Made by a program: the position numbers and the translations under genes
NCBI RefSeq assembly: GCF_013032505.1
Contig: NZ_WQCG01000006.1
Location: 124,001-188,000 of the forward strand
Direction: 5' to 3'
From: Ruegeria atlantica
GTDB taxonomy: Bacteria; Pseudomonadota; Alphaproteobacteria; Rhodobacterales; Rhodobacteraceae
Length of the DNA: 64,000 bases
Shown here: in pieces, positions 45,237 through 53,977 of the stretch
Numbering within the stretch: position 1 is the first letter of the stretch
How the letters are laid out: each line of letters opens with the position of its first letter
Notes under the pieces: model-generated
What the model was told of the DNA's origin: nothing
Seen by the model: the letters and a program-made list of their open reading frames with translations, nothing else
Databases searched by the model: none

Positions 45237-46337
45237 ATGAAGACCCCCAAGACCGGAGAGATGCTGCATCTGCGTGGCAATGCGTTGGACAAGGGTGATC
45301 CTGTAGCGCTGCCTCTGACGCAAAGCAGCATGTACCACCTGCCCAGCGCACCGGATGGCCTGCCAACATATGGCCGCGTGGATAACCCGACATGGGAGCA
45401 TCTGGAACATGTCCTGTCCCATCTGGAAGCCGCGCCCTGTCTGACCTTTCCGTCCGGTATGGCGGCGATTTCGGCCGCGTTATTTGCAACGATCAAGGCC
45501 GGATCGCGTATCCTGATCCCCTCGGACGGGTACTACGTCACGCGGCTGTTGGCCGACCGCTTTCTATCGAATTTGGGCGTTTCGGTCACTGAACGCCCGA
45601 CGACAGATTTCGCTCAAGGCGGGTTTGACGACTTCGACGTGGTCTTTTTGGAAAGCCCATCGAACCCCGGTCTGGATATGATGGACCTGCCGGCAATCGC
45701 CTCGGCTGTACGGCGCGCCGGCGGTCTTACGATTGCCGACAACACGACGATGACGCCGCTGGGCCAACGCCCGCTGGATTTGGGCATCGATGTGGTGGTC
45801 GCTTCGGACACCAAGGCCATGGGCGGGCATTCCGACCTGCTGATGGGGCACGTCGCCAGCCGAAACACTGAAGTTATGGAACGGGTGGAAGAATGGCGGC
45901 GCATCTCGGGTGCGATCCCCGGCCCACATGAGGCGTGGTTGCTGCACCGCGGGATGGAAACACTGGACGTACGGTTCGACCGGATGTGTTCATCCGCGCA
46001 GGTGTTGGCCGAGCGGTTGGCACGGGACAATGCCATCAAAGAAATTCGCTACCCCGGCCTGTCCGGCGACCCCTCATATGCTTTGGCTAAGGCCCAGACG
46101 TCCCGGTTCGGGTTCCTGTTGTCCATCACGTTGGAGACTGAGGAAAAGGCCGAAGCTTTCATCAACATCTGCCCGCTGTTGCGGCCTGCCACATCGTTCG
46201 GCGGTGTCCACAGTTCAGCCGAGCGGCGCGCGCGCTGGGGCGACGATGTCGACCCTGCGTTCATCCGCCTGTCGGTAGGTTGCGAACCCGTAGAGGAATT
46301 GTGGCAGGCGATTGAAAGCAGCCTGAACGCGCTGTGA
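45237..46337 (+). CDS. Cys/Met metabolism PLP-dependent enzyme (cystathionine lyase-like)
   Basis: 366 residues, fold type I. The PLP Lys is in VVASDTKAMGGHSDLL, and the Asp of TIADNTTMTPLG and the Ser/Tyr ring-stacking region (LPTYGRVDNPTWEHLE) match the MetB/MetC/CGS group. It is 30-odd residues shorter than cystathionine gamma-synthase. A beta- or gamma-lyase on cystathionine or cysteine is most likely; the exact reaction is undetermined. It follows the LOG gene and abuts the membrane-protein gene without a gap. Confidence 0.82.
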   Translation: MKTPKTGEMLHLRGNALDKGDPVALPLTQSSMYHLPSAPDGLPTYGRVDNPTWEHLEHVLSHLEAAPCLTFPSGMAAISAALFATIKAGSRILIPSDGYYVTRLLADRFLSNLGVSVTERPTTDFAQGGFDDFDVVFLESPSNPGLDMMDLPAIASAVRRAGGLTIADNTTMTPLGQRPLDLGIDVVVASDTKAMGGHSDLLMGHVASRNTEVMERVEEWRRISGAIPGPHEAWLLHRGMETLDVRFDRMCSSAQVLAERLARDNAIKEIRYPGLSGDPSYALAKAQTSRFGFLLSITLETEEKAEAFINICPLLRPATSFGGVHSSAERRARWGDDVDPAFIRLSVGCEPVEELWQAIESSLNAL

Positions 46338-46721
46338 TTACTTCTTTGGCTCGCGCAATTCGGTGAACACGTAGATCGGCAGCAGAACGCTGGCGATCAG
46401 CGCGCCCAGCCAAACAAGCAGGGTCGCCGCTAACAGGTTGGCAACGCCTCCAACTGTCAGCCCTGCCGTAATCAGATCCGTCACCAACAGACCGACAAAC
46501 GTTACGATCAAGGCAATCCCACCTTTGATCGCGGGGGCTTTTTTCTCACCCAGTTTCAGGATCAGCGGCTCAGCCACCACTTGCACCAGGGTGAACACGA
46601 TCACCACGACGATGAATGAAATCGGTTTGATCGCAAACCCCGACAACAACAGCGTCGCAAGCAATAACCCGATGGCATTCCCGGCCAACAGGGCCAGTGC
46701 GGATTTGATTCTGCGCGTCAT
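46338..46721 (-). CDS. Small four-span membrane protein, unknown
   Basis: 127 residues with four hydrophobic helices (about residues 8-30, 33-55, 63-85, 92-118) and a charged cytosolic end (YVFTELREPKK). The pattern resembles small inner-membrane proteins of the holin/DUF superfamilies, but I cannot name a family. Its stop touches the metC-like stop convergently (no intergenic base). GGAGAA precedes the ATG. Confidence 0.65.
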   Translation of the reverse strand: MTRRIKSALALLAGNAIGLLLATLLLSGFAIKPISFIVVVIVFTLVQVVAEPLILKLGEKKAPAIKGGIALIVTFVGLLVTDLITAGLTVGGVANLLAATLLVWLGALIASVLLPIYVFTELREPKK

Positions 46722-46879
46722 AGGGTTCTCCGTGAATGATCAGTTAGAAACATGCAGATGTTAACAGACCCGAAGGAATTTGCGAGCGGTTTCAAAAGCC
46801 ACTTCCTTTTGGGTCATTGAAATCGCATGATAAAACACATTCATAAAGATCAGACCCACCCCCATCGACGAGAGATGTG

Positions 46880-47797
46880 ATGAGCGACGATCCCTATACC
46901 GTTCTTGGTGTCGCCAAAGACGCCAGCGCCGCCGAGATCAAGAAGGCTTATCGGCGCATCGCCAAAGAGTGCCACCCGGACCTGAAACCCGGGGATGACG
47001 AGGCTGAGGCAAAGTTCAAGGCCGCCGCTTCGGCCTATGACCTGCTGAAAGATCCGGACACACGCGCGCGATACGATAGTGGCGAGATTGATGCCTCGGG
47101 TCAGGAACGTCACCAGCAGCAGTATTATCGCGAATATGCCGAGGCCGCCGGGAACCCTTATCGTGGGCGCGCAGCAGACCCGGATGACATGTCAGACATC
47201 TTTGCCGAATTCATGCGTGGCCGCGGAGGATACCAGCAGCGCACGCACGAATTTCACGCGCCGGGCCACAATCGCGCTTACAATCTGCAGATCAGTTTTC
47301 TGGACGCGGTGTTTGGCGCCAGCCAAAAGCTGACGCTGCCAGATGGTGACCGGATCGAAGTAAAGATTCCTGCGGGCATCACCAATGGACAAACCATCCG
47401 CCTGCGCGGCAAAGGCGATCCGGGTTTTGGCGAAGGCCCGCCCGGCGATGCTTTGGTCACTGTGTCAGTGGCGAAACACCCGGTCTTTGATCGTCAAGGC
47501 GATGACATTCATATCACTCTGCCCATCACAATTGACGAGGCCATTCTGGGCGGCAAGGTACCCGCCCCCACCATTGATGGCGGCGTCAATGTCAGTGTCC
47601 CCGCAGGCACCAGCAGCGGCAGGACGTTGCGCCTTCGCGGCAAGGGGGTCAAGAAGCGCGGCTCGTCCGATCGCGGCGATCAGTTGATCGAACTAACTGT
47701 ATCCATGCCCGATCAGATTGATGACGAGTTGAAGCAATTCATGGAGACTTGGCGCGAGAACCACAGCTATGATCCGCGGAAAGGAATGCCGTCATGA
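46880..47797 (+). CDS. cbpA: DnaJ-like chaperone CbpA
   Basis: 305 residues from the ATG at 46880; a GTG directly in front is the alternative. The J-domain covers residues 4-70 with the HPD motif in ECHPDLKPG, so it can stimulate DnaK. The C-terminal part has two DnaJ client-binding barrels (YNLQISFLDAVFGASQKLTL and GVNVSVPAGTSSGRTLRLRG) and no zinc-finger, as in CbpA. The next gene is the CbpM modulator, overlapping by four bases. Confidence 0.92.
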   Translation: MSDDPYTVLGVAKDASAAEIKKAYRRIAKECHPDLKPGDDEAEAKFKAAASAYDLLKDPDTRARYDSGEIDASGQERHQQQYYREYAEAAGNPYRGRAADPDDMSDIFAEFMRGRGGYQQRTHEFHAPGHNRAYNLQISFLDAVFGASQKLTLPDGDRIEVKIPAGITNGQTIRLRGKGDPGFGEGPPGDALVTVSVAKHPVFDRQGDDIHITLPITIDEAILGGKVPAPTIDGGVNVSVPAGTSSGRTLRLRGKGVKKRGSSDRGDQLIELTVSMPDQIDDELKQFMETWRENHSYDPRKGMPS

Positions 47798-48138
47798 CCC
47801 GCACCCTGACCGAAGAGCAGCTGATCGCGACCGTCACCCGTCTGACGTCATCCCGCCTTACAGAATATTTGGCAGCTGAGATCGTCATCCCGGAACAAAC
47901 CGAAGACGGGCTTGTCTATCACACCCTCGACGTGGCGCGTTTGGAACTGGCGTGCGAGTTGCACGAGCAATACGAGATGGAGCCTGATGCGCTGTCGATG
48001 ATGATCTCACTGATCGACCAGATGCACGGCCTGCGGGCCGAGTTACGCGAGGTTCTGAATGCGGTGGAATCGCAACCGGAACCAGTGCGCCAGACATTGA
48101 TCGAGGTGATTGGCACCGCACGCTTCGGTCACAAGTGA
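47794..48138 (+). CDS. cbpM: CbpA modulator CbpM
   Basis: 114 residues, helical MerR-like fold. CbpM binds the J-domain of CbpA and inhibits it. The sequence VARLELACELHEQYEMEPDA and the place directly behind cbpA (ATGA overlap) support it. It converges with the cytochrome P460 gene. Confidence 0.85.
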   Translation: MTRTLTEEQLIATVTRLTSSRLTEYLAAEIVIPEQTEDGLVYHTLDVARLELACELHEQYEMEPDALSMMISLIDQMHGLRAELREVLNAVESQPEPVRQTLIEVIGTARFGHK

Positions 48139-48145
48139 ATCGCGC

Positions 48146-48772
48146 CTAGTTGCCGACAACATATTCGTCTGGAACGAAGAAGGTGTAATCCCGGTCGGCC
48201 ACCGCTTCGTGGCACTCATGGCAGTAGCCGACAGCGTCCGAACGTGCACCCATTGTGTCACCAAACAATGACCCGTCCGGCATCACCATAATATAGCGCC
48301 AGTCCGCCGTTTCCGGACTGGTGCCTTCGGCCAGTTTTTCCATCACGAACAGCGCGCCGGGGTGGACATTACCTTCATCCGTAACCGTAACGCTGTCTTT
48401 GGCCAGTACCGACCCCATCGGCAACTTTTCCCCTTCGGCCATTGTGCCATAGTTGTGCGCCATGCGGTTGGCGTAGCTGTTTACATAACGCTGACCATGA
48501 GTTGCAGAGATGTAAGGCGCATCATTGAATAGTGGCCAAGCCTGATAGTTCATCAGCAGATCCAACTGCGCGGCGGCATAACCACGCTCCATCCGGCGCT
48601 GCAGGGACTTGTAAATGCTTATCGCCTCTTCCTTGGACAGTTCGGCAGGGTTTTCAATGGCAATGTGAGCATCCTCTTCACCGGATTGCGCACTGGCGCC
48701 TTGCACAGCAAGACCCACCAAAAACAAAGCCGTAAGAGATGTTGGAAACAGTCGTCTAAATCGTAAAAACAT
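48146..48772 (-). CDS. Cytochrome P460 family protein
   Basis: 208 residues with a signal peptide (LTALFLVGLAVQGASA) and one haem-binding motif CHECH near the C-terminus (YCHECHEAVADRDYTFFVPD). The spacing GNVHPGALFVMEKLAEGTSP and WRYIMVMPDG match P460 proteins, periplasmic c-type haem enzymes that oxidise hydroxylamine in some bacteria or cytochrome c'-beta relatives that bind NO. A lysine cross-link to the haem cannot be seen from sequence. It is alone between convergent cbpM and the rlmN gene. Confidence 0.85.
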   Translation of the reverse strand: MFLRFRRLFPTSLTALFLVGLAVQGASAQSGEEDAHIAIENPAELSKEEAISIYKSLQRRMERGYAAAQLDLLMNYQAWPLFNDAPYISATHGQRYVNSYANRMAHNYGTMAEGEKLPMGSVLAKDSVTVTDEGNVHPGALFVMEKLAEGTSPETADWRYIMVMPDGSLFGDTMGARSDAVGYCHECHEAVADRDYTFFVPDEYVVGN

Positions 48773-49004
48773 TTAATTGGCCCACCTGATTCAAAAGGTT
48801 CGCCTGAACGCCGCGAGTTACGTTAAAAATGATAGCGGCCGTGAACAAACGCGCCACAACCGGAAGGCGACCCTCACTGCTTTGTGCGCAAGCGTGAGGC
48901 AGAGGCACCCGGTTTCAGCCCTTAAAACATATCAAATTGTGCATACAAATAACAGCGGCCAGAAAATTAATTTCCCGGCGCGCCGCGTGCGAATGCTGAT
49001 CGCG

Positions 49005-50192
49005 TCAGCTCTGCAACCCCGCTTCGGCTGCGATCTGTTTTCGCGACTTGCGCGCCCGTTCCGTGGCCGATTTCAACTGACCACAAGCCGCCATGATATC
49101 CTCGCCCCGTGTTTTGCGAATGGGAGAGGCATAGCCCGCCTGATAGATGATATTCGCAAAGGCCCGGATGCGATTGTTTGAACTGCGCTTGTAGGGCGCG
49201 CCGGGCCATTCGTTGAACGGAATCAGGTTTATCTTGGCAGGAATATTGTGGCGCTTGATGTGGTCGATCAGGCGATGCGCATCTTCGTCACTGTCATTCA
49301 CACCATCCAGCATCACGTATTCAAAGGTGATACGTTCAGAATTCGACGCTTTGGGATAGCTGGCCAGTGCCTGCAGTAGCTCCTCAATGTTCCAACGCTT
49401 GTTGATGGGCACCAGAACGTCGCGGGTTTCATTCGTGGTCGCGTGGAACGAGATCGCCAGCAGGCAACCGATTTCCTCGGCCGTACGTGCAATTTCTGGC
49501 ACTACACCTGACGTCGACAGGGTGATCCGACGGCGCGACAGGGATATCCCTTCGGGATCCATCGCAATCTTCATCGCGTCACGCACGTTTTCGAAATTAT
49601 ACAGCGGCTCACCCATGCCCATCAGAACGATGTTCGACAGCAGGCGGGTTTCATCCTTGGGCGCGCCGGGAACCGGCCATTCTTCCAGATCATCGCGGGC
49701 CATCATGACCTGACCGACGATCTCGGCAGCGGTCAGGTTGCGCACCAGTTTTTGCGTTCCGGTGTGGCAGAACGAACAGGTCAGCGTGCATCCCACCTGA
49801 GATGAGATGCACAGTGTCCCGCGGTCTTCCTCGGGGATATACACCACCTCGACCTCATGGCCTCCAGCGATGCGGCAAAGGTATTTGCGGGTGCCGTCCT
49901 CAGACACCTGCCGGGTCACGACCTCGGGGATTTCGATGGTGAAATGCTCAGCCAATTGCGCGCGATAGGCTTTCGCCAGATTGGTCATCTCAGCAAAGTC
50001 GCGCACGCCCCATTGATAGATCCATTGCCAGATCTGCCCGGTCCGCATCTTGGCTTGCTTCTCCGGCGTGCCCTGTTCGATCAGAGCATCGCGCAACTGA
50101 TCACGGGTCAACCCGACAAGGTTGATCTTCCCCTCGGGCAGTTTGCGGGGGATGGTCATGACGTCTTGAGTGATCGGCGCTTTGGGCGACAT
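49005..50192 (-). CDS. rlmN: Dual-specificity RNA methyltransferase RlmN
   Basis: 395 residues, radical SAM. The cluster motif is CTLTCSFC (CxxxCxxC), the GEP motif in [12 protein letters not shown], and [15 protein letters not shown]. RlmN methylates A2503 of 23S rRNA and A37 of some tRNAs at C2. The C-terminal Cys in IMAACGQLK is the acceptor for the methyl intermediate. The start at 50192 gives a 20-residue N-terminal arm; ATG at residue 12 is also possible. Confidence 0.95.
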   Translation of the reverse strand: MSPKAPITQDVMTIPRKLPEGKINLVGLTRDQLRDALIEQGTPEKQAKMRTGQIWQWIYQWGVRDFAEMTNLAKAYRAQLAEHFTIEIPEVVTRQVSEDGTRKYLCRIAGGHEVEVVYIPEEDRGTLCISSQVGCTLTCSFCHTGTQKLVRNLTAAEIVGQVMMARDDLEEWPVPGAPKDETRLLSNIVLMGMGEPLYNFENVRDAMKIAMDPEGISLSRRRITLSTSGVVPEIARTAEEIGCLLAISFHATTNETRDVLVPINKRWNIEELLQALASYPKASNSERITFEYVMLDGVNDSDEDAHRLIDHIKRHNIPAKINLIPFNEWPGAPYKRSSNNRIRAFANIIYQAGYASPIRKTRGEDIMAACGQLKSATERARKSRKQIAAEAGLQS

Positions 50193-50271
50193 GTGGCTAT
50201 CTCAACGGATTCTGGCTTGGGATGCGCCTCTATATAGGATCAGACGCAAAGATCAAAAGAATTCGTATCGT

Positions 50272-50649
50272 TTAATTTGCCATACGCAGCAATTCGTCCA
50301 CGCGGGCCCGCCCCAGATCGACGCGACAGGATGAAATCGCAATACCGGTACCAGAACCCCCACCGTATGAGGCGCCCACTGCTTCACATTGCGCATCGCG
50401 ATATCTGTTCCACGCCTCTTGCGCTGTCTCAAGTGCCGGTTGTGCAACCACGCGGCCTGTGACCTCATCCAACTCGGCTGCGGACTGCATGGCGAAGCCG
50501 TAGCTTGCGTCCAGCGCCATGTTTACACGTTCCTCCATTTTTCCAACGCAAGACCCGATTTCAACCTGAGATCCTGCGTCTGAGCACTCCAGACTGGGGT
50601 CCGCCATTGCAACGGATGAGAAAAGCACTGTTATCAAGATGTAACGCAT
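50272..50649 (-). CDS. Lysozyme inhibitor LprI-like (DUF1311) protein
   Basis: 125 residues from the ATG at 50649. A signal peptide (MRYILITVLFSSVAMA) is followed by LECSDAGSQVEIGSCVGKM and QEAWNRYRDAQCEAVGASYG, the DUF1311 pattern with paired cysteines (four in all). LprI family proteins are secreted and in Mycobacterium inhibit lysozyme; in proteobacteria the role is less clear. It lies in a run of small envelope genes upstream of rlmN. Confidence 0.78.
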   Translation of the reverse strand: MRYILITVLFSSVAMADPSLECSDAGSQVEIGSCVGKMEERVNMALDASYGFAMQSAAELDEVTGRVVAQPALETAQEAWNRYRDAQCEAVGASYGGGSGTGIAISSCRVDLGRARVDELLRMAN

Positions 50650-50796
50650 TATCCGTTTCCATATGTGATCTCTTGCATTTGGAAACTGTAGCACGCGTTG
50701 CACTGGTGGCCCAATCGCAAGTCGGTCGCAAAGGCCAAGCCGATGCGACCGAACCACCCGCATGTAGGTTACGGGGATTTCCATCAATTGAATGTG

Positions 50797-50964
50797 TCAG
50801 ACACCCGCAGGCAGGATATCGCAATCATCGGCGTCCAAAGTTTGCACAGGGTCTTTCGGGCCGCATTGCTCGCCGGACACCGGATATGTTTCGTTGCTTT
50901 TTTCACATGCACTCAGAAACACAGCGGCGATCATCAACACGGCGGCCAGAGATTTGTTCAGCAT
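50797..50964 (-). CDS. Small lipoprotein
   Basis: 55 residues from ATG 50964 with AAAGGAG seven bases upstream. The sequence starts MLNKSLAAVLMIAAVFLSAC, ending in a lipobox LSAC whose Cys would be lipidated, and continues as EKSNETYPVSGEQCGPKDPV with two more cysteines. It is a small outer-membrane or periplasmic lipoprotein of unknown role between the LprI-like and IalB-like genes. The lipobox and ribosome site together argue for a real gene despite its size. Confidence 0.7.
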   Translation of the reverse strand: MLNKSLAAVLMIAAVFLSACEKSNETYPVSGEQCGPKDPVQTLDADDCDILPAGV

Positions 50965-51092
50965 GAGTACGCTCCTTTCATGAACCTGAACCGATTAGTT
51001 CAGAAGAACGGGTCGCTTGCCTTGATGCGGATCAATTTGGGTGACGGACGTCGCGTAAAGATCAGATGCACACACACGATTTTGCACGAAAA

Positions 51093-51114
51093 AGCCCCGC
51101 CAAAAGACGGGGCT
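51093..51114 (-). terminator. Rho-independent terminator of the IalB-like gene
   Basis: AGCCCCG (51093-51099) and CGGGGCT (51108-51114) with an 8-base loop, followed on the minus strand by TTTTT, 20 bases past the stop codon. Confidence 0.85.
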
Positions 51115-51134
51115 GCGTACAGGTGTTTGGTTAC

Positions 51135-51668
51135 TTAATTTGTACAGCGTTTTTCGGCATCTTCGATCGCAGCGGTAAAACCCAACAGCGAGAACGTGTC
51201 TTTAGTCTGGGTTCCACGCTCAGACCGCGCGGTCAGAACGGCCTCAGTGCCGCGCTTCATGGCTGCCACGACCTTCAGGTCTTCTCCTTCGGTTGCCGGC
51301 CATGCCCATTCGCCTTCGGTGATCAAGGCGAACTCGCTTCCGTCAATTTCAAGAGTAACGGTCGATCCTGCCGCAAAAGGATAACCGCCGGTAAAGGTCA
51401 CCTGACCCTTAACTTCCGCATTGGGCCGGTAGAATACGAACAGCAGGATGTCGCTGCGGCGCACCGAAACCACACGTCCACCACGTGTATTTACGGTTTC
51501 CTTGGGGGCCGAAACACTCCAGCATTCGGTGGGGTCGTCTTCGACGAAGACGCTCCAATCCGTCTTTGCCGCCACGCGGTTGGTGCTTGACGCCTGCTGC
51601 GCGATTGCCGTTGTGGCCATTCCTGCCACGCACAGACCCGCAATTGCGCTGACGAGTTTTGATCCCAT
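51135..51668 (-). CDS. Invasion-associated locus B (IalB)-like exported protein
   Basis: 177 residues with a signal peptide (LVSAIAGLCVAGMATTAIAQ). The mature part starts with WSVFVEDDPTECWSVS and has FTGGYPFAAGSTVTLEIDG, which match the IalB family, named from Bartonella but present in many free-living alphaproteobacteria; its biochemical role is not known. It has its own terminator. GGAGG is placed well before the ATG. Confidence 0.82.
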   Translation of the reverse strand: MGSKLVSAIAGLCVAGMATTAIAQQASSTNRVAAKTDWSVFVEDDPTECWSVSAPKETVNTRGGRVVSVRRSDILLFVFYRPNAEVKGQVTFTGGYPFAAGSTVTLEIDGSEFALITEGEWAWPATEGEDLKVVAAMKRGTEAVLTARSERGTQTKDTFSLLGFTAAIEDAEKRCTN

Positions 51669-51846
51669 CTGTCCAGCCTCCTAGCTCGACCTAATACCTC
51701 ATACCCATCGAGACCGCATTCGAACTCTGTCGGTTCGTCTGTAAGTTGCGTATTCCGATGATTGTCGACATACACACACTAACGCAGGTTTCGCCACAGG
51801 CGAAAGGGCGATTGGCAGAATTTTGCGCATATAATGGAGGGGCCAG

Positions 51847-52845
51847 ATGACGCAGCCGGTACCAATGACAGAACTGTGGCGCGGGCCTCTGCTGGAAAGC
51901 CTGCATCTGGGCCACGCGGTGATTTGCGACGACAGCGGCCAGATCGTTCGCAGTTGGGGTAATCCGGATGCGGTGATCTATCCCCGATCGTCCGCGAAAA
52001 TGATCCAGGGCCTGCCGCTGATCACGTCAGGCGCAGCCGCCAAATTTGGCCTGAACACCGAACATCTGGCACTCGCCTGCGCCTCGCACAGTGGTGCGCA
52101 TATCCATACCGACCGGGTTTCAGCCTGGCTGGATCACCTAGGCTTGACCGAGCATGATCTGCGCTGCGGCCCGCAGGAACCGCAGGACATGGCCGCGCGT
52201 GACGGGTTGATTCTGGCCGATGACACACCTTGCCAGATCCACAACAATTGCTCAGGGAAGCACTGCGGGTTTCTGACGGTCGCGCAGCACATGGGTGCCG
52301 GTCCGGAATACCTTGAAATCGACCACCCAGTTCAACAGGCTTGCCTGACCGCGCTTGAAGAGACAACAGGGGAAGCCAGCCCGGCCTATGGAATCGATGG
52401 ATGTTCGGCTCCGAATTTCGCGACTTCGCTGGTAGGGCTGGCGCGATCCATGGCGTGGTTTGCCTCGGCCGCAGATCGGTCGGACCGCGCCAGCGACGCG
52501 GCACAGCAACTGACGGCTGCGATGATCAAGCACCCGGAGCTGGTGGCGGGCGAAAGCCGCGCCTGCACCGAGTTAATGCGCGCCATGGACGGCCGCGCCG
52601 CAATCAAAACCGGGGCCGAGGCGGTGTTCATTGCCATCATTCCAGAAAAGCGAATGGGCGTCGCGCTAAAGATCACCGATGGCACAACCCGCGCCAGCGA
52701 ATGCGCAATTGCAGCCATTCTTGTCAGCCTTGGTGTGCTGGAGGCCGATCACCCGGCCACCCGCAAATTCATGAACGCCACGCAATACAGTCGTCGCGGG
52801 CTGGAATGCGGCGTAATCAAACCTGCGCCGGGGTTCCCCGGCTAA
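51847..52845 (+). CDS. L-asparaginase II (ReAV-type, thermolabile)
   Basis: 332 residues. The motifs YPRSSAKMIQGLPLI (Ser-Ser-Ala-Lys) and NNCSGKHCGFL (Cys-x-x-Lys-x-Cys, zinc-binding in the ReAV structure) identify the rhizobial type II asparaginase family, unlike the E. coli enzymes. It hydrolyses asparagine to aspartate and ammonia. A GGAGG is just before the ATG. It converges with the YCII gene two bases away. Confidence 0.88.
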   Translation: MTQPVPMTELWRGPLLESLHLGHAVICDDSGQIVRSWGNPDAVIYPRSSAKMIQGLPLITSGAAAKFGLNTEHLALACASHSGAHIHTDRVSAWLDHLGLTEHDLRCGPQEPQDMAARDGLILADDTPCQIHNNCSGKHCGFLTVAQHMGAGPEYLEIDHPVQQACLTALEETTGEASPAYGIDGCSAPNFATSLVGLARSMAWFASAADRSDRASDAAQQLTAAMIKHPELVAGESRACTELMRAMDGRAAIKTGAEAVFIAIIPEKRMGVALKITDGTTRASECAIAAILVSLGVLEADHPATRKFMNATQYSRRGLECGVIKPAPGFPG

Positions 52846-52847
52846 GG

Positions 52848-53168
52848 TTACATTTCGATTTCATGCACCTCGGCCACTTCGACCGAGCCTGAGCCGTTGA
52901 CTACCATCGGACACCCTTTGGCCATTTCGGTCGCGGCATCAATGCTGTCGGCCTTTACGACCGTAAAACCGGATACCGGGTTTGCTCCGCCATTGTCGAC
53001 GACGCTTCCGTTGCTGACCGTATAGGATTGACCAACCGGGTTGCCGGGAATGTCCAGCGCCTCACCCATGCCTTGAAACCATGCGCCCCAGGCGGCCATA
53101 GTTGCTTCGACCTCAGCGGGGTCGGTTGGTGTGGTTCCGCCGTGATAGACAAACAAATATTGTGGCAT
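52848..53168 (-). CDS. YCII-related protein (DGPF-type)
   Basis: 106 residues: MPQYLFVYHGGTTPTDPAEV opening, then SGFTVVKADSIDAATEMAKG with an acidic tail. It is a small alpha/beta ferredoxin-like domain found with ArsR and SRPBCC genes; it may be a hydrolase-like or ligand-binding protein. GGAGG lies six bases before the ATG. It is the third gene of the ArsR cassette, 23 bases after the SRPBCC gene. Confidence 0.8.
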   Translation of the reverse strand: MPQYLFVYHGGTTPTDPAEVEATMAAWGAWFQGMGEALDIPGNPVGQSYTVSNGSVVDNGGANPVSGFTVVKADSIDAATEMAKGCPMVVNGSGSVEVAEVHEIEM

Positions 53169-53191
53169 CTTATTTCCTCCCTAATGAAAAC

Positions 53192-53620
53192 TTATCCAAA
53201 CTGCGCCTCAAGCTTGGCCAGCGACGATGTCCAGCCCATGTTGTGGTTTGCTGCGGCCTCGGCATCTGCCAGTTCGCGGTGATCCAGCACTAGCCGCGCC
53301 CCGTTTTCGGTCGCAACAACCGAAAACGTCACGTGACTTTCCGGCCCGCGCCGGTCCTGATCGTCATGCCAGGCCCAGGTGAACCCAACCGAATTGGGCG
53401 GATCAACATGGGTTACGTGGCCCGAGACTTTAAATGTCTGACCTTCCGCGTTCTTCATCACAGAATACCAGGGACCAGTGCGTGAGAGGTTCAGGTCATG
53501 TTCGGGTACATGGACCCCTTCCGGCCCCCACCACTGCAACAGCTTTGCGCCATCGCTGACCCAGGCAAACAGGTTTTCCGGGGTGGTCGGGAACTCACGT
53601 TCCAGTTTCAGGTCGGCCAT
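53192..53620 (-). CDS. SRPBCC (AHSA1-like) domain protein
   Basis: 142 residues, START/AHSA1-like helix-grip fold: FPTTPENLFAWVSDGAKLLQWW, then a beta-rich middle and the C-terminal long helix. These proteins bind hydrophobic ligands and are often partners of ArsR-type repressors. Its start overlaps the ArsR stop by 13 bases, so it is translated from the same transcript. Confidence 0.85.
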   Translation of the reverse strand: MADLKLEREFPTTPENLFAWVSDGAKLLQWWGPEGVHVPEHDLNLSRTGPWYSVMKNAEGQTFKVSGHVTHVDPPNSVGFTWAWHDDQDRRGPESHVTFSVVATENGARLVLDHRELADAEAAANHNMGWTSSLAKLEAQFG

Positions 53621-53937
53621 GAGTTTTCCCTTTCAATGAGGTCGCCCAAGCGATCGAGGCTGTTTTCCCAGAATTGACGTTTTGAGATGGTCCATTCGGC
53701 GATTGCCCGCAGCCCGTCAGGTTGGATGGAATACATCCTCTGGGTGCCTTGGACACGCTGTTGCACCAGCCCGGCCTCGCGCAGCACTTTCAGGTGGCGC
53801 GAGATTGCAGCACCCGACATTCCGCGCCCTTCGACGAGGTCGCCAGCGGGCAGCTCTCCGTCCTGCATCAGTTGCTCAACAATCGAGAACCGAGTGGAAT
53901 CGGACAAAGCGGAAAAAGCGTTAATCAGAGTGTTCAT
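53608..53937 (-). CDS. ArsR-family transcriptional repressor
   Basis: 109 residues from the ATG at 53937; an ATG two codons earlier (53943) is also possible. Winged helix GMSGAAISRHLKVLREAGLV with a C-terminal helix (WTISKRQFWENSLDRLGDLI). The metal-binding cysteines of the classical ArsR type are absent, so it belongs to the SdpR-like group that usually works with an SRPBCC partner. A perfect 12-bp inverted repeat overlaps the start, so it very probably represses its own operon. Confidence 0.9.
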   Translation of the reverse strand: MNTLINAFSALSDSTRFSIVEQLMQDGELPAGDLVEGRGMSGAAISRHLKVLREAGLVQQRVQGTQRMYSIQPDGLRAIAEWTISKRQFWENSLDRLGDLIERENSWPT

Positions 53938-53939
53938 AA

Positions 53940-53969
53940 CCATTATTTAACACATAAGTTAAATAATGG
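53940..53969. promoter_or_regulatory. Perfect 12-bp inverted repeat, ArsR operator
   Basis: CCATTATTTAAC (53940-53951), ACATAA, GTTAAATAATGG (53958-53969), overlapping the ArsR start codon region. Exact arms and the AT-rich form are usual for ArsR sites. Confidence 0.75.
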
Positions 53970-53977
53970 AAAGACCT

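Noticed and set aside
46780..46860. Possible heat-shock (sigma-32) promoter before cbpA
   Set aside because: Only a weak -35-like TTGAAA and no matching -10 at proper distance.
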